NCBI GenBank assembly: GCA_951230915.1 | Contig: OX579635.1 | Coordinates: 15,748,001 to 15,812,000 of the forward strand | DNA from: Antitrichia curtipendula | Lineage: Eukaryota > Streptophyta > Bryopsida > Hypnales > Leucodontaceae | DNA length: 64,000 nt | Reading direction: 5' to 3' | Shown here: positions 47,707 through 60,828 of the stretch, one piece after another | How the letters are laid out: each line of letters starts with the position of its first letter | How positions within the stretch are numbered: the first letter of the stretch is position 1 | The notes under the pieces: model-generated | Told to the model about the DNA's origin: nothing | The model's database searches: none | The model's input: only the letters and a program-made list of their open reading frames with translations | Program-made: the position numbers and the translations under genes

Positions 47707-48015
47707 TATGTGAGCCTAGTATCTTGAGCCAATGAGCCTAGGCTCCTATGCTGTAGGTACCTATATTATAGGCACCTTCCATAATTATAGGATATTTATA
47801 TTATAAGTGACTATGTTATGGGTACCTATGTTATAAGCACCTTCCCCGATTATAGCATATTTATTGTTATAGGAGTCTATGTTATAGGTACCTTCTATGG
47901 TTATAAGATACTCATATTTTAAGCATGTGTGTTATAGACACCTTCAATAGTTGTAGAGTATTTACTTACATCTAGGCTCAAGGCTTGTAGGCTCACATTT
48001 CTATGCTCACATGTT
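47707..48015. repeat. minisatellite-bearing repeat, copy 2
   Basis: It opens TATGTGAGCCTAGTATCTTG and closes GGCTCACATTTCTATGCTCA, so the ends are loosely inverted. The inside is a degenerate tandem array of a unit of about 35-40 bases, with phrases like TATGTTATAGGTACCTTC and TATAG(G/C)ATATTTAT repeated several times. Same architecture as 16336-16608. Confidence 0.65.
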
Positions 48016-48233
48016 AGCGTCGTTACTCCACTAATGGTACATGCATGCCTTTGAGGACTTCTTGAAAAGCAAATATTTACCTTTTTCAATGAAAAAAAGA
48101 AGTTTTCAATAGATAACCTTCAATATTGCCCGTAAAAAATTCAAACTGGTCAAAGAAATTTAATTGCCTATATCAAAACAAATCTAAAATTTTGGAGCAA
48201 CCGTATATAGTTGCTCAGGCATTTCAAGATAAA

Positions 48234-49183
48234 TCCCTGAAGGACCAAGGTCTTTTTTTGTCAAAAAACATTCAAAACTCCCATTTTTGCTGCATTGATT
48301 CAAGAAAACAAAACAAAACAATAAATAAATAATTACATTATAAAAAATAAAAAATATAATCTAACCGTAGGATCTTGTACTTTACTTGTCCAAGATCATG
48401 TGATAAAAATTACATGGAGTTTGACCATATAGTTGGAATATATTAGCATTCAAAGTTTTTCAATTTTTTCTTTTGAACACTAGCATGCAATTTCAGATGA
48501 CTTTAACTTCCCTTTGTGGATTTTTGTTACACTATAGACTTTGAATTTAAATTTTTTGTATTGAAGAATTGAGTTGAAAGTCTAAGAAAAAAAATTCAGA
48601 GGAAAAATGATTGTTTTTCATCTTTTAAAAAATTGTCAAGTAGAAGTAGGTCTAAGATTGAAAGAAAGACTAAATCATTAATAACTCTAAGATGGGATTG
48701 AAAGACAATAATCCCAATGGTGAGATTGTTGTAGAAATCAAACTTAAACTTTTAAAAAAAAAAAATTGAAAAATTTGAAAAATTGCATTAAAAAATGAAT
48801 CCTATAAGTTATTTTTTTAGAAAAAGCTTAGATCATTGCCCGAAAAACAAGATTGTTTATAACTTTCAAATCACTAATCCAAATGGAATGAATCAAAGCT
48901 TCACATGTAGACAAAAATATGAACTATAAGGGGAAAAAAATTTAAAAATTTAATTTAATGTTTTTGTGTATTTTTTTTTTTGCCCGGTGAAGTAAAAATT
49001 ATGTTTCAGATGGCATAACTTTTGCTCCCAGTCACCTATTGAAATAAAAATTATATTCCCACAAAGCTAAGGAGTTTTTTTACCTTATGAGAAAGATTCA
49101 AAAAGTTTCATTACAAATTAAGGTCATAGGAACCTGCCCGAAATCCATTTTGTCCTCCAAGGGGACAATGGTCCTTTGGGGGG
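48234..49183. mobile_element. piggyBac-type element G, decayed left end
   Basis: The right end GGTCCTTTGGGGGG-TTAA (TTAA 49184-49187) is clear. The left end AATCCCTGAAGGACCAAGG is a mutated form of TTAACCCCTAAAGGACC. Landmarks: ACCGTAGGATCTTGTAC, AATGGTGAGATTGTTGTAG and AACCTGCCCGAAATCCATTT. Like A and D in layout. Confidence 0.72.
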
Positions 49184-49187
49184 TTAA

Positions 49188-51246
49188 GTAAGTATTCAAA
49201 TGACATGTTTAGGAGACTAAAAAATTAATAATACTGAAAGGGAGCCTATTGAAGCAATCAAACAGACTTACCTTAGGACAAGGTTGATGATCAAGAATCA
49301 TCACGTGATGTAAGCATGTACGCTACCAATTTGTGACATTTGTTCAGATTCATTTTCTAAGGATAAAACCCAAATCTTCTGAAATACAGAATTTTAATCT
49401 GTCAACAGTCTTGCCAAAGCCCATTTTGTTGGCAAGTGTAGCTGTATCAGCAGATTGACTGCAAGTCAGAATAAAATCGGAGTTGGAAAATGAAGCCCTC
49501 CGTTAAAGTCTGTATCAGCATCTGAACACAGAATCATGTAAATTTCCAACGACAAAACACAAGTGAACATTCAAATGAACCCATGCATGAGCTACATAAT
49601 TTCAGGAGATAGATTTGAGTAAACTTTACCAGTCACCCCAACACGTTTGAGTGGTGATTGAAGTAGCAGCATGAAGTTAACATCAACAAGCTGAATGATA
49701 CAACTCAACCCTTAAAAGGGCACGGCCTCCATGACCAAGGTAGTCATCAAAAATGTTCTAATTATTGGACAAACAAGAGGATTCTTTGTTATTACAATAA
49801 ATAATGAAGTCATCCATCAACCACTCTTCGGTCTTAGCGTCATTCAAGGGTTTAGCATTTCTTGCATATCATTCTAAACAATTCCAAAAGGTGTTTTGGC
49901 ACTAGTACCAATTCAAGCCAAGTTGTACACTTTCTAAATTTCTTTTGAAGTAGCATTTGTCAATCAATGCCAACAATGTGTTTTGGCACTAGTACTAGCA
50001 CAAGCCAAGTTGTATGCCTCTTAGTGTTGTAGTTGAAGCTACTTCAACTACACCAAACCCTAAACATTGTTGAATTATGAAATCTTATGACTCTCTGCTG
50101 CAAGTGGGGACAAAAAGAATCACTAGAAAATACAAATAAAGCCTACTTGGCGTGAACTACTCTAGCCTTGTCAAGAAGCTCAAATGTGGCATACTTATGA
50201 AGGATTAAGTAAAAGCTTGCAAAGTGAAAAGAAGCGTAATGGGCTGATTGGGACTCCTTTTAAATTCTAACCCCAAGCCCAAATTAGAATGATCAATACC
50301 ATGGCTTTGAAAGGCCCCAAATGAATTTAGTAGTACATAGAAGAAGTCTAAAAAAACTATCATAGTGACTATGAATTTCTTAGCTGAAGATTCTACTTGA
50401 TTCGTACTGTCTATATAGACCTACCTATTTCCAACCAAGCGCTAGTTCCAAAATCCAACAAAGGCTGGTTGCAATATTGAGAGTCTTGTAGCCAATCATA
50501 ATGCGACACAACCCCACCAGGAATTGAGTCATAATTTAGCATTGCTCATTACTTCCTACATAGAAAGAGAGCAACCTACATTGTTAGAATGGGGGGTTGA
50601 TCAAGAGTGGTTTGCCTCCTTTAACCTATAAACAACGTTGACGACGTTTTTTTGACCAATGAATGACAAAAAATCTTTCCATGTAGGACAGAAGTGCAAC
50701 TACTCATCTTCCAAGTTTTGTTTGAAAAGGGAAGATTATCTATGGTAGTTTGACTTCCAACGAGTGCTTTTGCAATATTCCAAGTATACAAATTCACATG
50801 ATACTAAAACAAATGATTTCCAAAGTGATGAGTTTTTCGCTTAAGGATTATGCAATGCTCAGCTAGTTGTAAGATATGGAAAAATCCCATAACTTTAGGG
50901 TGATACACAGTGTAGTGTTCAATCCACTTGCAAGGTACACCGATTAATGAAATTAGGTTGCCCCTCACTAATTCCTCGACATTCTACACTACATAGATGT
51001 GTATTGTTACTGTAGAAGGATGGAGTAGATTAGGAACCATGTGTGTTGCATGGGTTGGTGCACTGGTTCATGACCTAACTATTGTTTGTTCTATTGAATG
51101 GGCGCGATTCATGCACTCAAAACTTTGACATATATCCAAACAAACCTCTAAAAACTAGGACAAGAATAAATAAACTTTCTAGGCGACACGTCCAGGAAGT
51201 GTCAAAGTTGTGGAATACCGCCAATTTAACAAAACTGGTGGAATGA
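49188..51246. other. spacer upstream of the F-box island
   Basis: No gene is supported. A short direct duplication lies at about 49889-50015 (TGTTTTGGCACTAGTAC...CAAGCCAAGTTGTA twice, about 87 bp apart). The inverted counterpart of the repeat at 4025-4205 lies at about 50405-50605. Confidence 0.45.
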
Positions 51247-51380
51247 GGAATTTCATTAAAATGGCAAACATTCCGCAACTTTGGCACTTTTACAGTTTAA
51301 ACCACTCGATCTGAAATCTATACCATTCCAGTCCTGGTCTGGAAATGGCGTATGGAATATCGCCATTTTAATGAAATTCC
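51247..51380. mobile_element. small MITE with GGAATTTCATTAAAATGGC ends
   Basis: GGAATTTCATTAAAATGGC at 51247 is matched by GCCATTTTAATGAAATTCC ending at 51380, an exact 19-bp inverted repeat. It is 134 bp, non-coding, and lies just downstream of the F-box stop. A related end occurs near 37758. Confidence 0.7.
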
Positions 51381-51424
51381 CTATCGGTACTCAATGCTGA
51401 ATTTATCATGCAGCCCAGCCTGCT

Positions 51425-53398
51425 TTAAGGCTTCATGTAGAAGCGAGGACTGTAAGACAGATCCGGTGGAGACGCAAACGAGGTGTCCGGAAGGATGTGG
51501 GTCTTCGATTGACCGGACACAACATCGTACTGCAGCAAATAATCCAAAAAGGTTACCCAAATCACGCTTCCCCGTGCGGTGCACCGGAACCAAGTCGATA
51601 TCTTCGTAGGAACCTTACGAGGATTGATACGCATATAATCCTGTATTGAGTCCTTGCGCCTTGAATACTCGCTCTCAGCGTGATCCTCCGCCCCAACATA
51701 TGGAATCTGCATCAGCAGTCGGCCCAAAGCCAAGTCGGCACCCCGACGCAGTTGCAAAACGTAGAATTGAAGGGGCAAATAACCATATTGATAATAACGT
51801 CGAACCGGACAACGATGAGGCCGATAACGACGAGGCGGACCTCGATGAAGCAGATCATTTCTTAGCATGCACTCAGCGTCCATAGTCGCGTATACGCTCA
51901 GTCCTGCAGGAATGATGGTGTACATGTTCCCCATGCATTCGACAATTCCGATCGCGTAGCTACCGACTCGGAAACCTAAGTCGAGATTAAAATACAGCCT
52001 GACGTTCTTCGGGATGTAATTCTGAAGCTCGTAACGAACGGGAGGTTTCCATATCCCTGCTTGTTCGTCAATTTCGTACACCTTCACACAACCGAGTGTT
52101 CGGATATCAATATCAGTTGCACTTTCAAGTGGGGTGGAAGTCCCGGAAACTTCTAGCGCTGCAAAGTAGAGCTTCCCACCCACAATTGCGCTAGGTCCAA
52201 GGCTGAACTCCCGTGAAAAAGGGAAAGAGGGAGAAAATCCCCATGGAGTTGGCTCGGGAAAAGCTCGGCAAGTCCAACTGTTGGACGTGGACTTGTAAAC
52301 CAGCAGAAAACTTCTGAAAGTGAGGATCACTTTGTACGCATTCGCCTCCTCATCCGCAACCATGTGCGCTTGGAAGCCGCCATAGCCCCATGCACCATGC
52401 CCCAGATCTCGAGGATCCGCTGCTGGGAGAATCCGCCACTCTTTCGTCAAAGGATTGCTTACCAACAGAGGTCTCCACCTCTGGTCTAATGAACGAAAGG
52501 AGACTCTGCCCTGGCGCAACCAAGCTGCAGAAGCTCCCTCGCTCAACCGAAAAGCTGTTGCTTGATCGAATTCATCCTTTTCGGGCGGAAGCTTGTCCAT
52601 GAACAGCAAAAGCCCTCCGGCGCTGCCGATGAGCCAGTCGAAGTGAGGCTCGAATCCGCCCCCTGAAGAAACGGGAGGAAGGCTGTGAATCTCTCCCGAT
52701 GAGTGATGGACCGCAGACCAAGTCCAGGACCCTGGCCATGCGTTCCCACAAGAGCATAACCATGACTTCGGATCAGGAGTGCGCTCGCAGTTGTCACGAT
52801 GGATCTGGAAGCGCATTGGGAAATACCAATCCTTCGTGTCGTCCTCCCAACGAGTCTTTGTAGCGATCGGCATGTGGTTGGACACCAAAGTTTTCCACGA
52901 TTTACTAACGCGCTGCAATTGCACTAGCTCACGAGTCGTGAAGTCGCGACTTATGTGCCAAAATAATGGAGCAATGATAGCAGCGGGGTATGTGCTCATG
53001 TCGGTGCGCGACTTATCTGCAGGTCGCCAAGGAATTAATAATGTAAGACATTAGACTGATCAGATTGGAAATGGGATCATAAGCTGGAATTCAAAAGAAC
53101 AAATGTCAACATCCACAAAATTGAAGGTTAAAATGAGACAACAAACTCCTTGGAAAGCATATCTAGTCCAATATATGGAGGAGTTTGCTTTCATTAGAAA
53201 CGAATTCACGTCATGATTTGAGATTTCAGGTTCTGAGACGTCAATATGAGAAACGCTAGCTGGAAATTCATGCATTTGGTTCCTGCAAAGTGCGAATTCA
53301 ATGGTAGTGGGTTCGCAAGTACCTGCAACTGTAGCATCGGTAGACCTCGGCGAATCTACTTCCGAACGAGCTGGATCAGTCATAGAATTGGTCGACAT
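51425..53398 (-). CDS. F-box protein, two exons
   Basis: Model: complement of 51425-53016 and 53323-53398, giving 555 residues. The first exon encodes MSTNSMTDPARSEVDSPRST and joins in frame (GCAG to ATAAGTCG) to the long second exon; an alternative start is the internal methionine at 52999. An F-box-like motif spans about residues 35-70 (PAAIIAPLFWHI...LVQLQRVSKSWKTLVSN), followed by a kelch/F-box-associated type region with SAGGLLLFMD, LLVSNPLTKEWRILP, FRSFLLVYKSTSNSW and GGKLYFAAL. Such proteins link substrates to SCF ubiquitin ligases; the target is unknown. The C-terminal third is arginine and tyrosine rich and not otherwise recognised. No disruption is seen. The gene lies in a GC-balanced island. 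Confidence 0.82.
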
Positions 53399-55070
53399 AG
53401 CTGTAATCTACAGGAAAAGAATAATCGCAAAAAGTAAACCAACTGAAACTGGATCCCTAAGTAATTTAGATGAAACCAAAAGCTATGTAGCTAGACGCCT
53501 GCTTACCCTGCTAAGCATGAAGGAAAAAAGGAAATCAATGAAAAAGAAAAGCAGATAAATGACCATCAGAGGAAGGGTAAATTATCCCAAGACTTATATT
53601 GACGGAGATCTCTACGAAAAGCTAGAGGCGTAACCTGGTCGTGGGTTGGAGCTCCTCCGCCTGCAAGAAATGAGCAGCTCAAGCTCAAGCTGCAGCGCCG
53701 ATGAGGAATTTAACGCCAGAAGCTATAACCCCAGGTCTGTCAAATATGTTCCTACTCCTTACGAGAGTGAAAATCAGAACGTACTTCGCTGAACTAGAAC
53801 CTAAACTCTAGTTTCAGAGACAGATAGGAAACTGTAGAAACTTGCCAGAAAACTACGGCAAACTCAGAAAGCCAGGGCTCAACGACGAGCAATCGGGTTC
53901 AAACGAAGAGGGGCTGTGGGTCTTTATACTGAACATGCGGGAGGTCCCAATTATGCCTCGGTATTAGCCTCGGAAAATCAGCTTATTTGCAAGTCTCGAC
54001 AGTTATCTGCAACGCATGGTGCACATTGCTTAAATCGAGAAATATAATTTAATTCCCCGATATATAAAATAAGTTCCCAGAAGAGATCGAGGCCTCGGTA
54101 GTCATCATCCCCGAACTAAACGTAAAAGCTGTAAAAAGTAAAACATAAAACGTCAAGGCTGTGCGCACTTCATCACCGTTCTCTCTAGCACAACTCTTCT
54201 CTTACTCCTTGACCCTCTCTTTAAGTTTTCTATCACCTAAACAAACAATCAAGCATTCGAGCGAGCAGAAAATCCCCTTTGTTTCCTTCAGCTACCTCCA
54301 GGACGGTAAGTGGACCTTGAACCCTACCCTGAGCTATTAAACGAGCATATCATATAATCTTCTCTTGACATCCTCTCTTTAAATTGTGATTTGTGAGAAA
54401 TAGTTGTGTTGCTCTTCTGGCTACTCTTGGTACTTGCCAACCATGGGAAGAGTCAATTGGTTCGGAAAAGCATACATGTTCGACGTGCAGGATGCGTCTT
54501 CATTAGGTGGAGTTCCCGCCAAATTCGAACTCTCTCCCACTTTCTGGTCCTCTGGAAAAGCATCGCATTGACCCTCCGCAAGATTACTCTTTGCAAACAA
54601 AGACGAGTCGCACCGACTCGACATCAACACCTGATATGGGGGTGACATCGACGTCGTTGGCCCATCTCCGGAGACCTCAATGGGCGCGCAGACAGATGAC
54701 ACACTGACACGTCCAGCATTGGAATGCAATATGAAGTGCCAGCTAGCAGCACCCGAAATCGAATGCATCCATCGGGCGCTGTGGATTAAGGCTTAGCTAC
54801 TCGTGTGCATACATGTATTCCAGCATACCAGGGCCAGTTGGGGTTGTAAATTCACTAGCGGGAGCAGAATCGCACCCTGATCATGATCATGGCTGCCGTT
54901 GCTAGCTGTTCCTGATTCCAGTTGTTCTTTTTGGGAGATGAACTCGTCCTATCACAAAAATAGCTATTAATCTGCAATGATGGAAAAGAAATTAGCCTTG
55001 ATATGAATATATGCTAATTTCTCCGCTCTGAATGGTGATGAATGCAACACAAGTTCACTAACTGGGAAAA
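53399..55070. other. 5' flank of the F-box gene; possible divergent transcript start
   Basis: 53400-53950 probably carries the 5' untranslated region of the F-box gene (minus strand). On the plus strand, 54170-54310 is pyrimidine-rich, like a plant 5' untranslated exon, and ends at a strong donor CGGTAAGT (54304). A short open frame starting MGRVNWFGKAYMFDVQ follows at about 54443 but is unrecognised and only about 42 codons long. Confidence 0.35.
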
Positions 55071-55076
55071 GTTTGG

Positions 55077-55580
55077 CTACTTCTCTACCACGAATTCTTG
55101 AATCTGAATACCAGTGAGACGTGCTTTCTCTTGCAAACTCAACAGAAGTCTGTCTCCCAATTACCAGCTTGTGACGGGGAGTGGTTTGTCAACCTTCTCG
55201 TCTGAACAGATGCTCAAATTGACTTAATCGAGATCACTTGATAGAGATTCAAGTCGATTTCACAAACTATCATATACTCCACATCACGTGCAAATCAACC
55301 GTCGTGGAATTCATAAGCGGTGGCTACGCTACCGACACTTACCTCCAGGGACCGTAAGAAGGCAGACCGTTTCAGCACTTTGTAGCAACACACTATGCTT
55401 TTGGCTGTCTACTACCACCTCAACAAGCAGCCAAGGTCTGGATTCGATTTTCACACGCCCCACCAAGCCAGTTCGAGAGCGCCCCATCACGTCAACCACC
55501 AGTACTTGACTGCCAGAATGCAGCTCAGACAAGTATGCGGTGCGGCCGCCGGCCAGAGCAACGTATGCGTGCACTGGCCC
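55077..55580 (-). pseudogene. 3-dehydroquinate synthase type II (AroB'-like) C-terminal fragment with premature stop
   Basis: Two exons, complement of 55077-55201 and 55343-55580, joined by a GT-AG intron in phase. The first reads GPVHAYVALAGGRTAYLSEL, then VLVVDVMGRSRTGLVGRVKI, RPWLLVEV and LLQSAETVCLL, matching the conserved C-terminal half of type II DHQ synthases. The second reads DEKVDKPLPVTSW, a TAA stop (55161-55163), then LGDRLLLSLQEKARLTGIQI and QEFVVEK before the natural stop. The stop lies in the PVTSLxxGD core, and a pair of small compensating indels would explain it. The N-terminal half was not found between 55580 and 57000. The family belongs to an alternative entry to the shikimate or related pathway. 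Either the gene is dead or the base calls are wrong at this point. Confidence 0.72.
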
Positions 55581-55599
55581 CTAGCCTGTTGTAAAGAAC

Positions 55600-56930
55600 A
55601 TTAATGCAAGAGAGGGTTTGACTAAAGTAAAAGACGTGCCATAACAAACGCAGGTGGTCAAAAGGGAGTGGCACGAAGATTCCACATTACAACGCGAATG
55701 AGTTGAAAGTCTACCTAGATTTTGAACACCTTGTTATTGCAAAGTGCCCAATTCAGCAGGAAGAAGTAAACCGTTGAGTAGAATTGAGTTCTCTGACACA
55801 ACTTAATGAAAGATAAAGGTGATTTACAGGCTTACAGCATTTACTCGAAAAGGTTGGGAGGTCACGTACTCTAGTTGCTTTCTAAGCGATTCAGAGTGTA
55901 GTTGTGGCCTGCTGGACGGTTAGGAACTCAAACATTTTGGAGGAAGGGGCGATCTGGAGTCGGGTACAGGGGTCTGGACTACGAGGCGGTCTGGAATTAT
56001 GGATGAGGAATTCCACAGCGCGACGGTGCCACCATGGCGGATAAGCGGGGGAGCTCGACATTTTCAGCAATGTTTTCTGCTGCTCTTCACCCGCTCTACA
56101 CTGTCACTGGGTACAGTGGGTACAGTGCAGCCCGTTGCGCGGAGTGAACGTTTCAGTAGCAGCCCAATGTGGTGCCGAGATCAGGCTGACCATTGAACTT
56201 CTCGTGTGAGGGTCTCCGGTGTTTCAAGTTGATGCTGTAATTAATGTTAATTTTGACTCCGGATGGGCCCAACGTCGTGAGCATCTTCATGAAGCAACTT
56301 TCTGTTTAATTACATAAATCGACAAGCCGAGCAACGAGTGATCCAGCTAGGCTATGGCAGACATTTGCTTACTCCGGACAAATTTGGTTCTGAAATTTGC
56401 TTCGCCCTCTGCCATGATTGACCTCAATCCCATGAGTACGTTAAGTACCCCCATCGAACAATTCGATCACTCGGGCTAGGCCCCAGCACTGTTGTGCATC
56501 CGGGCTGCCCCAGCTCCAGAAGTTCGAACGTATTCTTCCCGCCCTCACCTGTCCTCCTCGCTTGCTTTGTTGTAAGTCTATTGCGATCCTCAGTTTAATT
56601 TCTCCTCGCCTGAAGATTGAATGATTGATGGGAGATTCGAAGAGAGAGTGCGGCGACAACTCCGACGGAAGAACGAAGGAATCTTGAGTAAGCCTAACGT
56701 TGCGGATGGAGGCATTTGGGTCTTTCCAGATGCAGGTTGCTATGATTTGCAAAGAGAACTCATCTTTATTATTATTGGCAAAAGAGAAGAAAGCATGGCC
56801 CAGCCTTCCACCTGGGCTTCCTTGCTCACACTTCATGCATCTCCATGAGCAGAAAACAAAAACAGGATGAACTGAACAATGCCTTCAATCCTTGCAAGAG
56901 GAGCTTGATGAATGAAGAAAGATAACTGAA
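55600..56930. other. GC-balanced spacer, no gene recognised
   Basis: The composition resembles the genic islands, and several frames exist (for example 56441-56836, minus, 131 codons), but none shows a known domain or links by splice sites to the DHQ synthase exons. GGTACAGTGGGTACAGTG is a small duplication near 56110. Confidence 0.35.
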
Positions 56931-56939
56931 CGATGCTCT

Positions 56940-58850
56940 AAATGGCTTCATAGTTCAGTTTTCTCGTTCTTGCCATGGCGCCCTATTGTAGGGCTCTCAG
57001 AGATTCAAGGACATCAATTCTGACAAAGCCTCCAAAGCATATCGATCGACGTCCGCTCTTGCTAAATGCTGGAAGCCTGAGCACGTTGTATAATTTAGGT
57101 TTAAGTGGACGGATTCTGTTTTGAGGTATAATTTAACTAGGGTTCACTCAGTCTCTATTTTCGATCCGGGATGCAACAGTTTCACGGGTGTCTCATATTC
57201 AGAATTTTGATGAAATGTTTTGTGGGTAATTATGTTACGACATTTTCAATTCAAATGTTTTGAGCAGTACCGGTTGTTGTTGTTGGAAGGAATCCTGCTC
57301 GTTTTGATCTTGGCTGGACATTGGCTGGTTCACGTCTTGGAGATTTAGTCGCCCTTGCCTGTCAACTGAAAATGTGAGTTCAAGTGTTCAGTTTTGGTTG
57401 TGGTATTCTGATTCTAGTATTGCTGAATGTATTTCTAGCATAGACGTGAATTGGTGTTTGATGATTTTGGTTTGAAGGATTTCTACATGAAACTTTTAAT
57501 GCTAAGAACAGTTAAATCTTAATCTTGGGTGATTGCAAGAAAGAAAAGTCTTATTTTGCATCAGAATTGGAGTGACAGAGTTGTCATTGGCTATAATTTT
57601 TGAAAAATGAAGCTGATGTATTTGAAATTTTTCTTGAAGATGGCAAACTTCAAAGTATTCAGATTTCTTTTTCTTTTTTTTAAATTTTTATTTTTTTTAT
57701 TTTTAGATTTTAATTTAGCTAATTTGTCACACTTTATGATTTAGGAGGTTTTAGTATTGTGGAGTATCCAAAAAAAATGATGTAGACTTGAGCTTATTGT
57801 GGACTATTTCCACACTAGATGCGATTGTACTATCAAAGGAAACATAAAAGGATATTTGTTTTATGTCCTTCACATGTGTCTAATAGGGTTCTTTTTGCAC
57901 ACGCACTTCTAGACATTGAAGATGGTTTTGACATCATTCTTTTGGTGAAATCTCTTCATCATAAAGTTCTCTCAAATGATCAATTTTTAGTTTCTTAAAA
58001 AATGATTTTTTCCTATTTTTTATAAATTAAAATACCAAATTATGTATTTTCTTGAGATCTTGCACTTTTCTAGTTCTCCTACTTAGGAAATTTTTCTATG
58101 GCTTTTCCTTCCTAGGGTACCTTCTCCTTAAAGGTATATACATTGAACATATTTTTTGTATTCTTTTAAAATTGTTCTTCTAATTTTAAAGTACTCCCCA
58201 AAAAAATCATAAATTTTGTGCAAAACACTACCAAAATCATTTGGTCTTTCTTACAACCATACTTTTGTATTTGCTTGCTCTTAATTTCTAAGAGTCTCTA
58301 GTAGGGAGCAAAGAGTTTTTCAAGTGAAATGAATTATGGTCGACAAAGAAATTATAAGAAAGATCTTAATACTTCTCAGTTTGTATTTTCAAGATTATTA
58401 AATTAATTTTGCAATAGCCTTTCTGACAACAAGTATTAAATTTTTTTAGCAATTGTATACAAAGTCTTTAAATTGGCAAAATGACCGCATGAAGGCGAAG
58501 TTCCAGACTTAGAAGCTATGGTGAGCAATCCAAAAGGTTGTAGTCTTTGACAACACAGAATTAAATTGCAAATTAATACACTACATTTTGTCATATGAAG
58601 ATTGTACTATTTTGTGCAAAAAATTTCCATCTCTACTTACAATATGGATGAACTTAACAATTTTGGATGAAGAAGTATAAAAATATATTTGAATAATGTT
58701 ATTTGATCCTAAAGATAGAAGACACTTACAAGCATAATTTTTAGAATATTAGTTCAAAGTATTTGAATTAATTTTGGAAAGAGTGTATCATCCTCAATAC
58801 AAGTTGAAATTTATAAAAAAAAATATACTCCAAAATGTCAATGGGTTTTA
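56940..58850. repeat. segmental duplication, copy 2 (without the insertions)
   Basis: Counterpart of 38170-43440. At 57227-57228 it has a single TA where copy 1 has the 374-bp MITE, and at 57355-57357 a single TTA where copy 1 has the Harbinger-like element. Element D is also absent. No gene is supported in it. Confidence 0.75.
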
Positions 58851-60828
58851 CAAGCATTCATTAGAAAAACAATAGGCCTTCTAAAAGGCTGTCTAGAGGG
58901 CCAAAGGAACTACTTGTTTATTCAATCCTTTATAGGTGCATCATTATTTGTGCCAGCTCTAATGTGGCACTCTATATGCCACATGGAGAAAATACCAAGG
59001 CCACAAAGATCTAACACTGACATTTGGTGAAGTTGGAGATACCTGAAGAAGGAAGATGGTACCAACAACCTCCAATATTTTAATTCTAAAATTGTCGTGG
59101 TACCAACACTATTTACAATAGTTTAGGTCCCTTCGTTCCTCCCATGATGCTCTTCATTGCTAGTCTTTCATCCTTAGCACTTGCATGCACCGTTGAAACT
59201 TGGACGGATGAAGCTGAGGCTAGAGTATGGTAGGAGCACTACTAGGAGGCAACACATAGGACAAGTTCTAATTGGAGGAAGAGGACAAGTGATACATAGG
59301 ATAAGTGGTAGCAATTTTAGATAAGTTGGTCTCTCCACTGGTTGGGAGTATTTTGGCCAGCTATTTTGGAGCACCACTTCTCTTTGTCCATGTTCAAAGC
59401 TCTCACCTACTGTTTTGAGCATATATTTTGGTCTCACATTACTATCTTTTTGTATTTGAGGCACCATTTTGAGCAAATCTCAATTGCTACCTTGAAGTGG
59501 GGTTATTGATTAAGGTGGCACTGATTCATCATGGTGCATCCACCTTCATCTACTAAAAAGATTTGTCCTTGAATGAAGCCACTAACTAAAGTTGTTTATC
59601 ATCAACACCATCCTGATGTACGTGGATGATACACTAATAAAAAATAAAAAAACAAAGCAAGTAAACTACCTATATTAGAACCAACCTTCAATCCTTATAG
59701 ATCCATGAGTTTTTTTCGTGGTATTCCTAAGCCACTCACTAGTTTTTTAATCGGATTAATGCAAGGATTAATGGTAATGCACCCATCATCCGTTCATAGT
59801 CCTTGCAGGTATTCCATTACTTGAATCGGATCTAAGCACCATATTGGTGCCAACACACCGTAAACCCGTGCCACCTCTGCATCCAACGTTTATTTATCGG
59901 GGTCACCCGAAAGCTGGAAGTGACAAAGTGTCATGTCTACAGACTCCAGTTTTGACAAATGCCTTGAGATTTGGCTTTACTTGCGCATTCTTTATTAGTT
60001 TTGTAGGTCCAGCAACCAATGGCTACACACTCGGTCTCTTGTACAGTAGTTGTACTGCAATTCCTTACGCGACCTTTTGGAGAGCCCATTTTTTTTCTAA
60101 TACTTCTATGACAATCCATGCTCTAGAAGTTTCTAAAAATGTTATTTTTTTAGAAAAAATCAATATGAATTTAAATCCTTGGATGTATGATAGAAGAAGT
60201 GAGTGAATACAAGAAACACTTGTACAATTTAATTTTGGTCACAAGTTTTGTGTTGATTTTATTTGGCCAGAGGTTTTTTATTAAGTCTTTAAAAGATTCA
60301 AGATTCATAAGTAATTTCACTACCAGAAAAATAGATGTCTAATTCAAAAAAGAAATAAAATCAAGTATGTTCACTATTATAGTAGTTGGTTAAGACAACT
60401 TGATTTTGACAAAAATCAATACTATTTGTTGATACTTGCCTCATCAACATTCACTTTTCTTGTGAGAATGTCATGTCATTATAAACTTCCATATAGACTT
60501 TGACATGAAAAAGTAGAATGTGGACTTTGACATTATAATGTACATATATTAAGAATTCTTACATGTACAAAAATGAATGTTTCAAAATGTACAAATTATA
60601 GTCATTTGCAAATACTAACACCCTGCCTCATGAGTCTCCACCATTATAGCACAACACACATTAGAGTGAACCCCTTCAATTTTATTTTGAAGATCCAAAA
60701 TGTGTCGCTTCTCATTAAAAATTATTTAATATTAGTAGCAAAGTCAGACTCATATTTTATCATTTATGACTTTTTCCACTCACCCCAAGTTTTGTCACTA
60801 TTTCGGGGAATCAAAAGCAACAGGGCTT
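58851..60828. other. spacer, no supported gene
   Basis: Frames at 59174-59476 (minus) and 59844-60206 (plus, 120 codons) lack recognisable domains, and no retroelement motif could be assigned. AT-rich at both ends. Confidence 0.4.

Noticed and set aside
56441..56836. 131-codon minus-strand frame considered as the missing N-terminal exon of the DHQ synthase relic
   Set aside because: Contains none of the expected family motifs and its phase and splice sites do not link to 55580.
59844..60206. 120-codon open frame, considered as a retroelement or membrane protein remnant
   Set aside because: No recognisable motif, no neighbouring retroelement frames and no splice partners.
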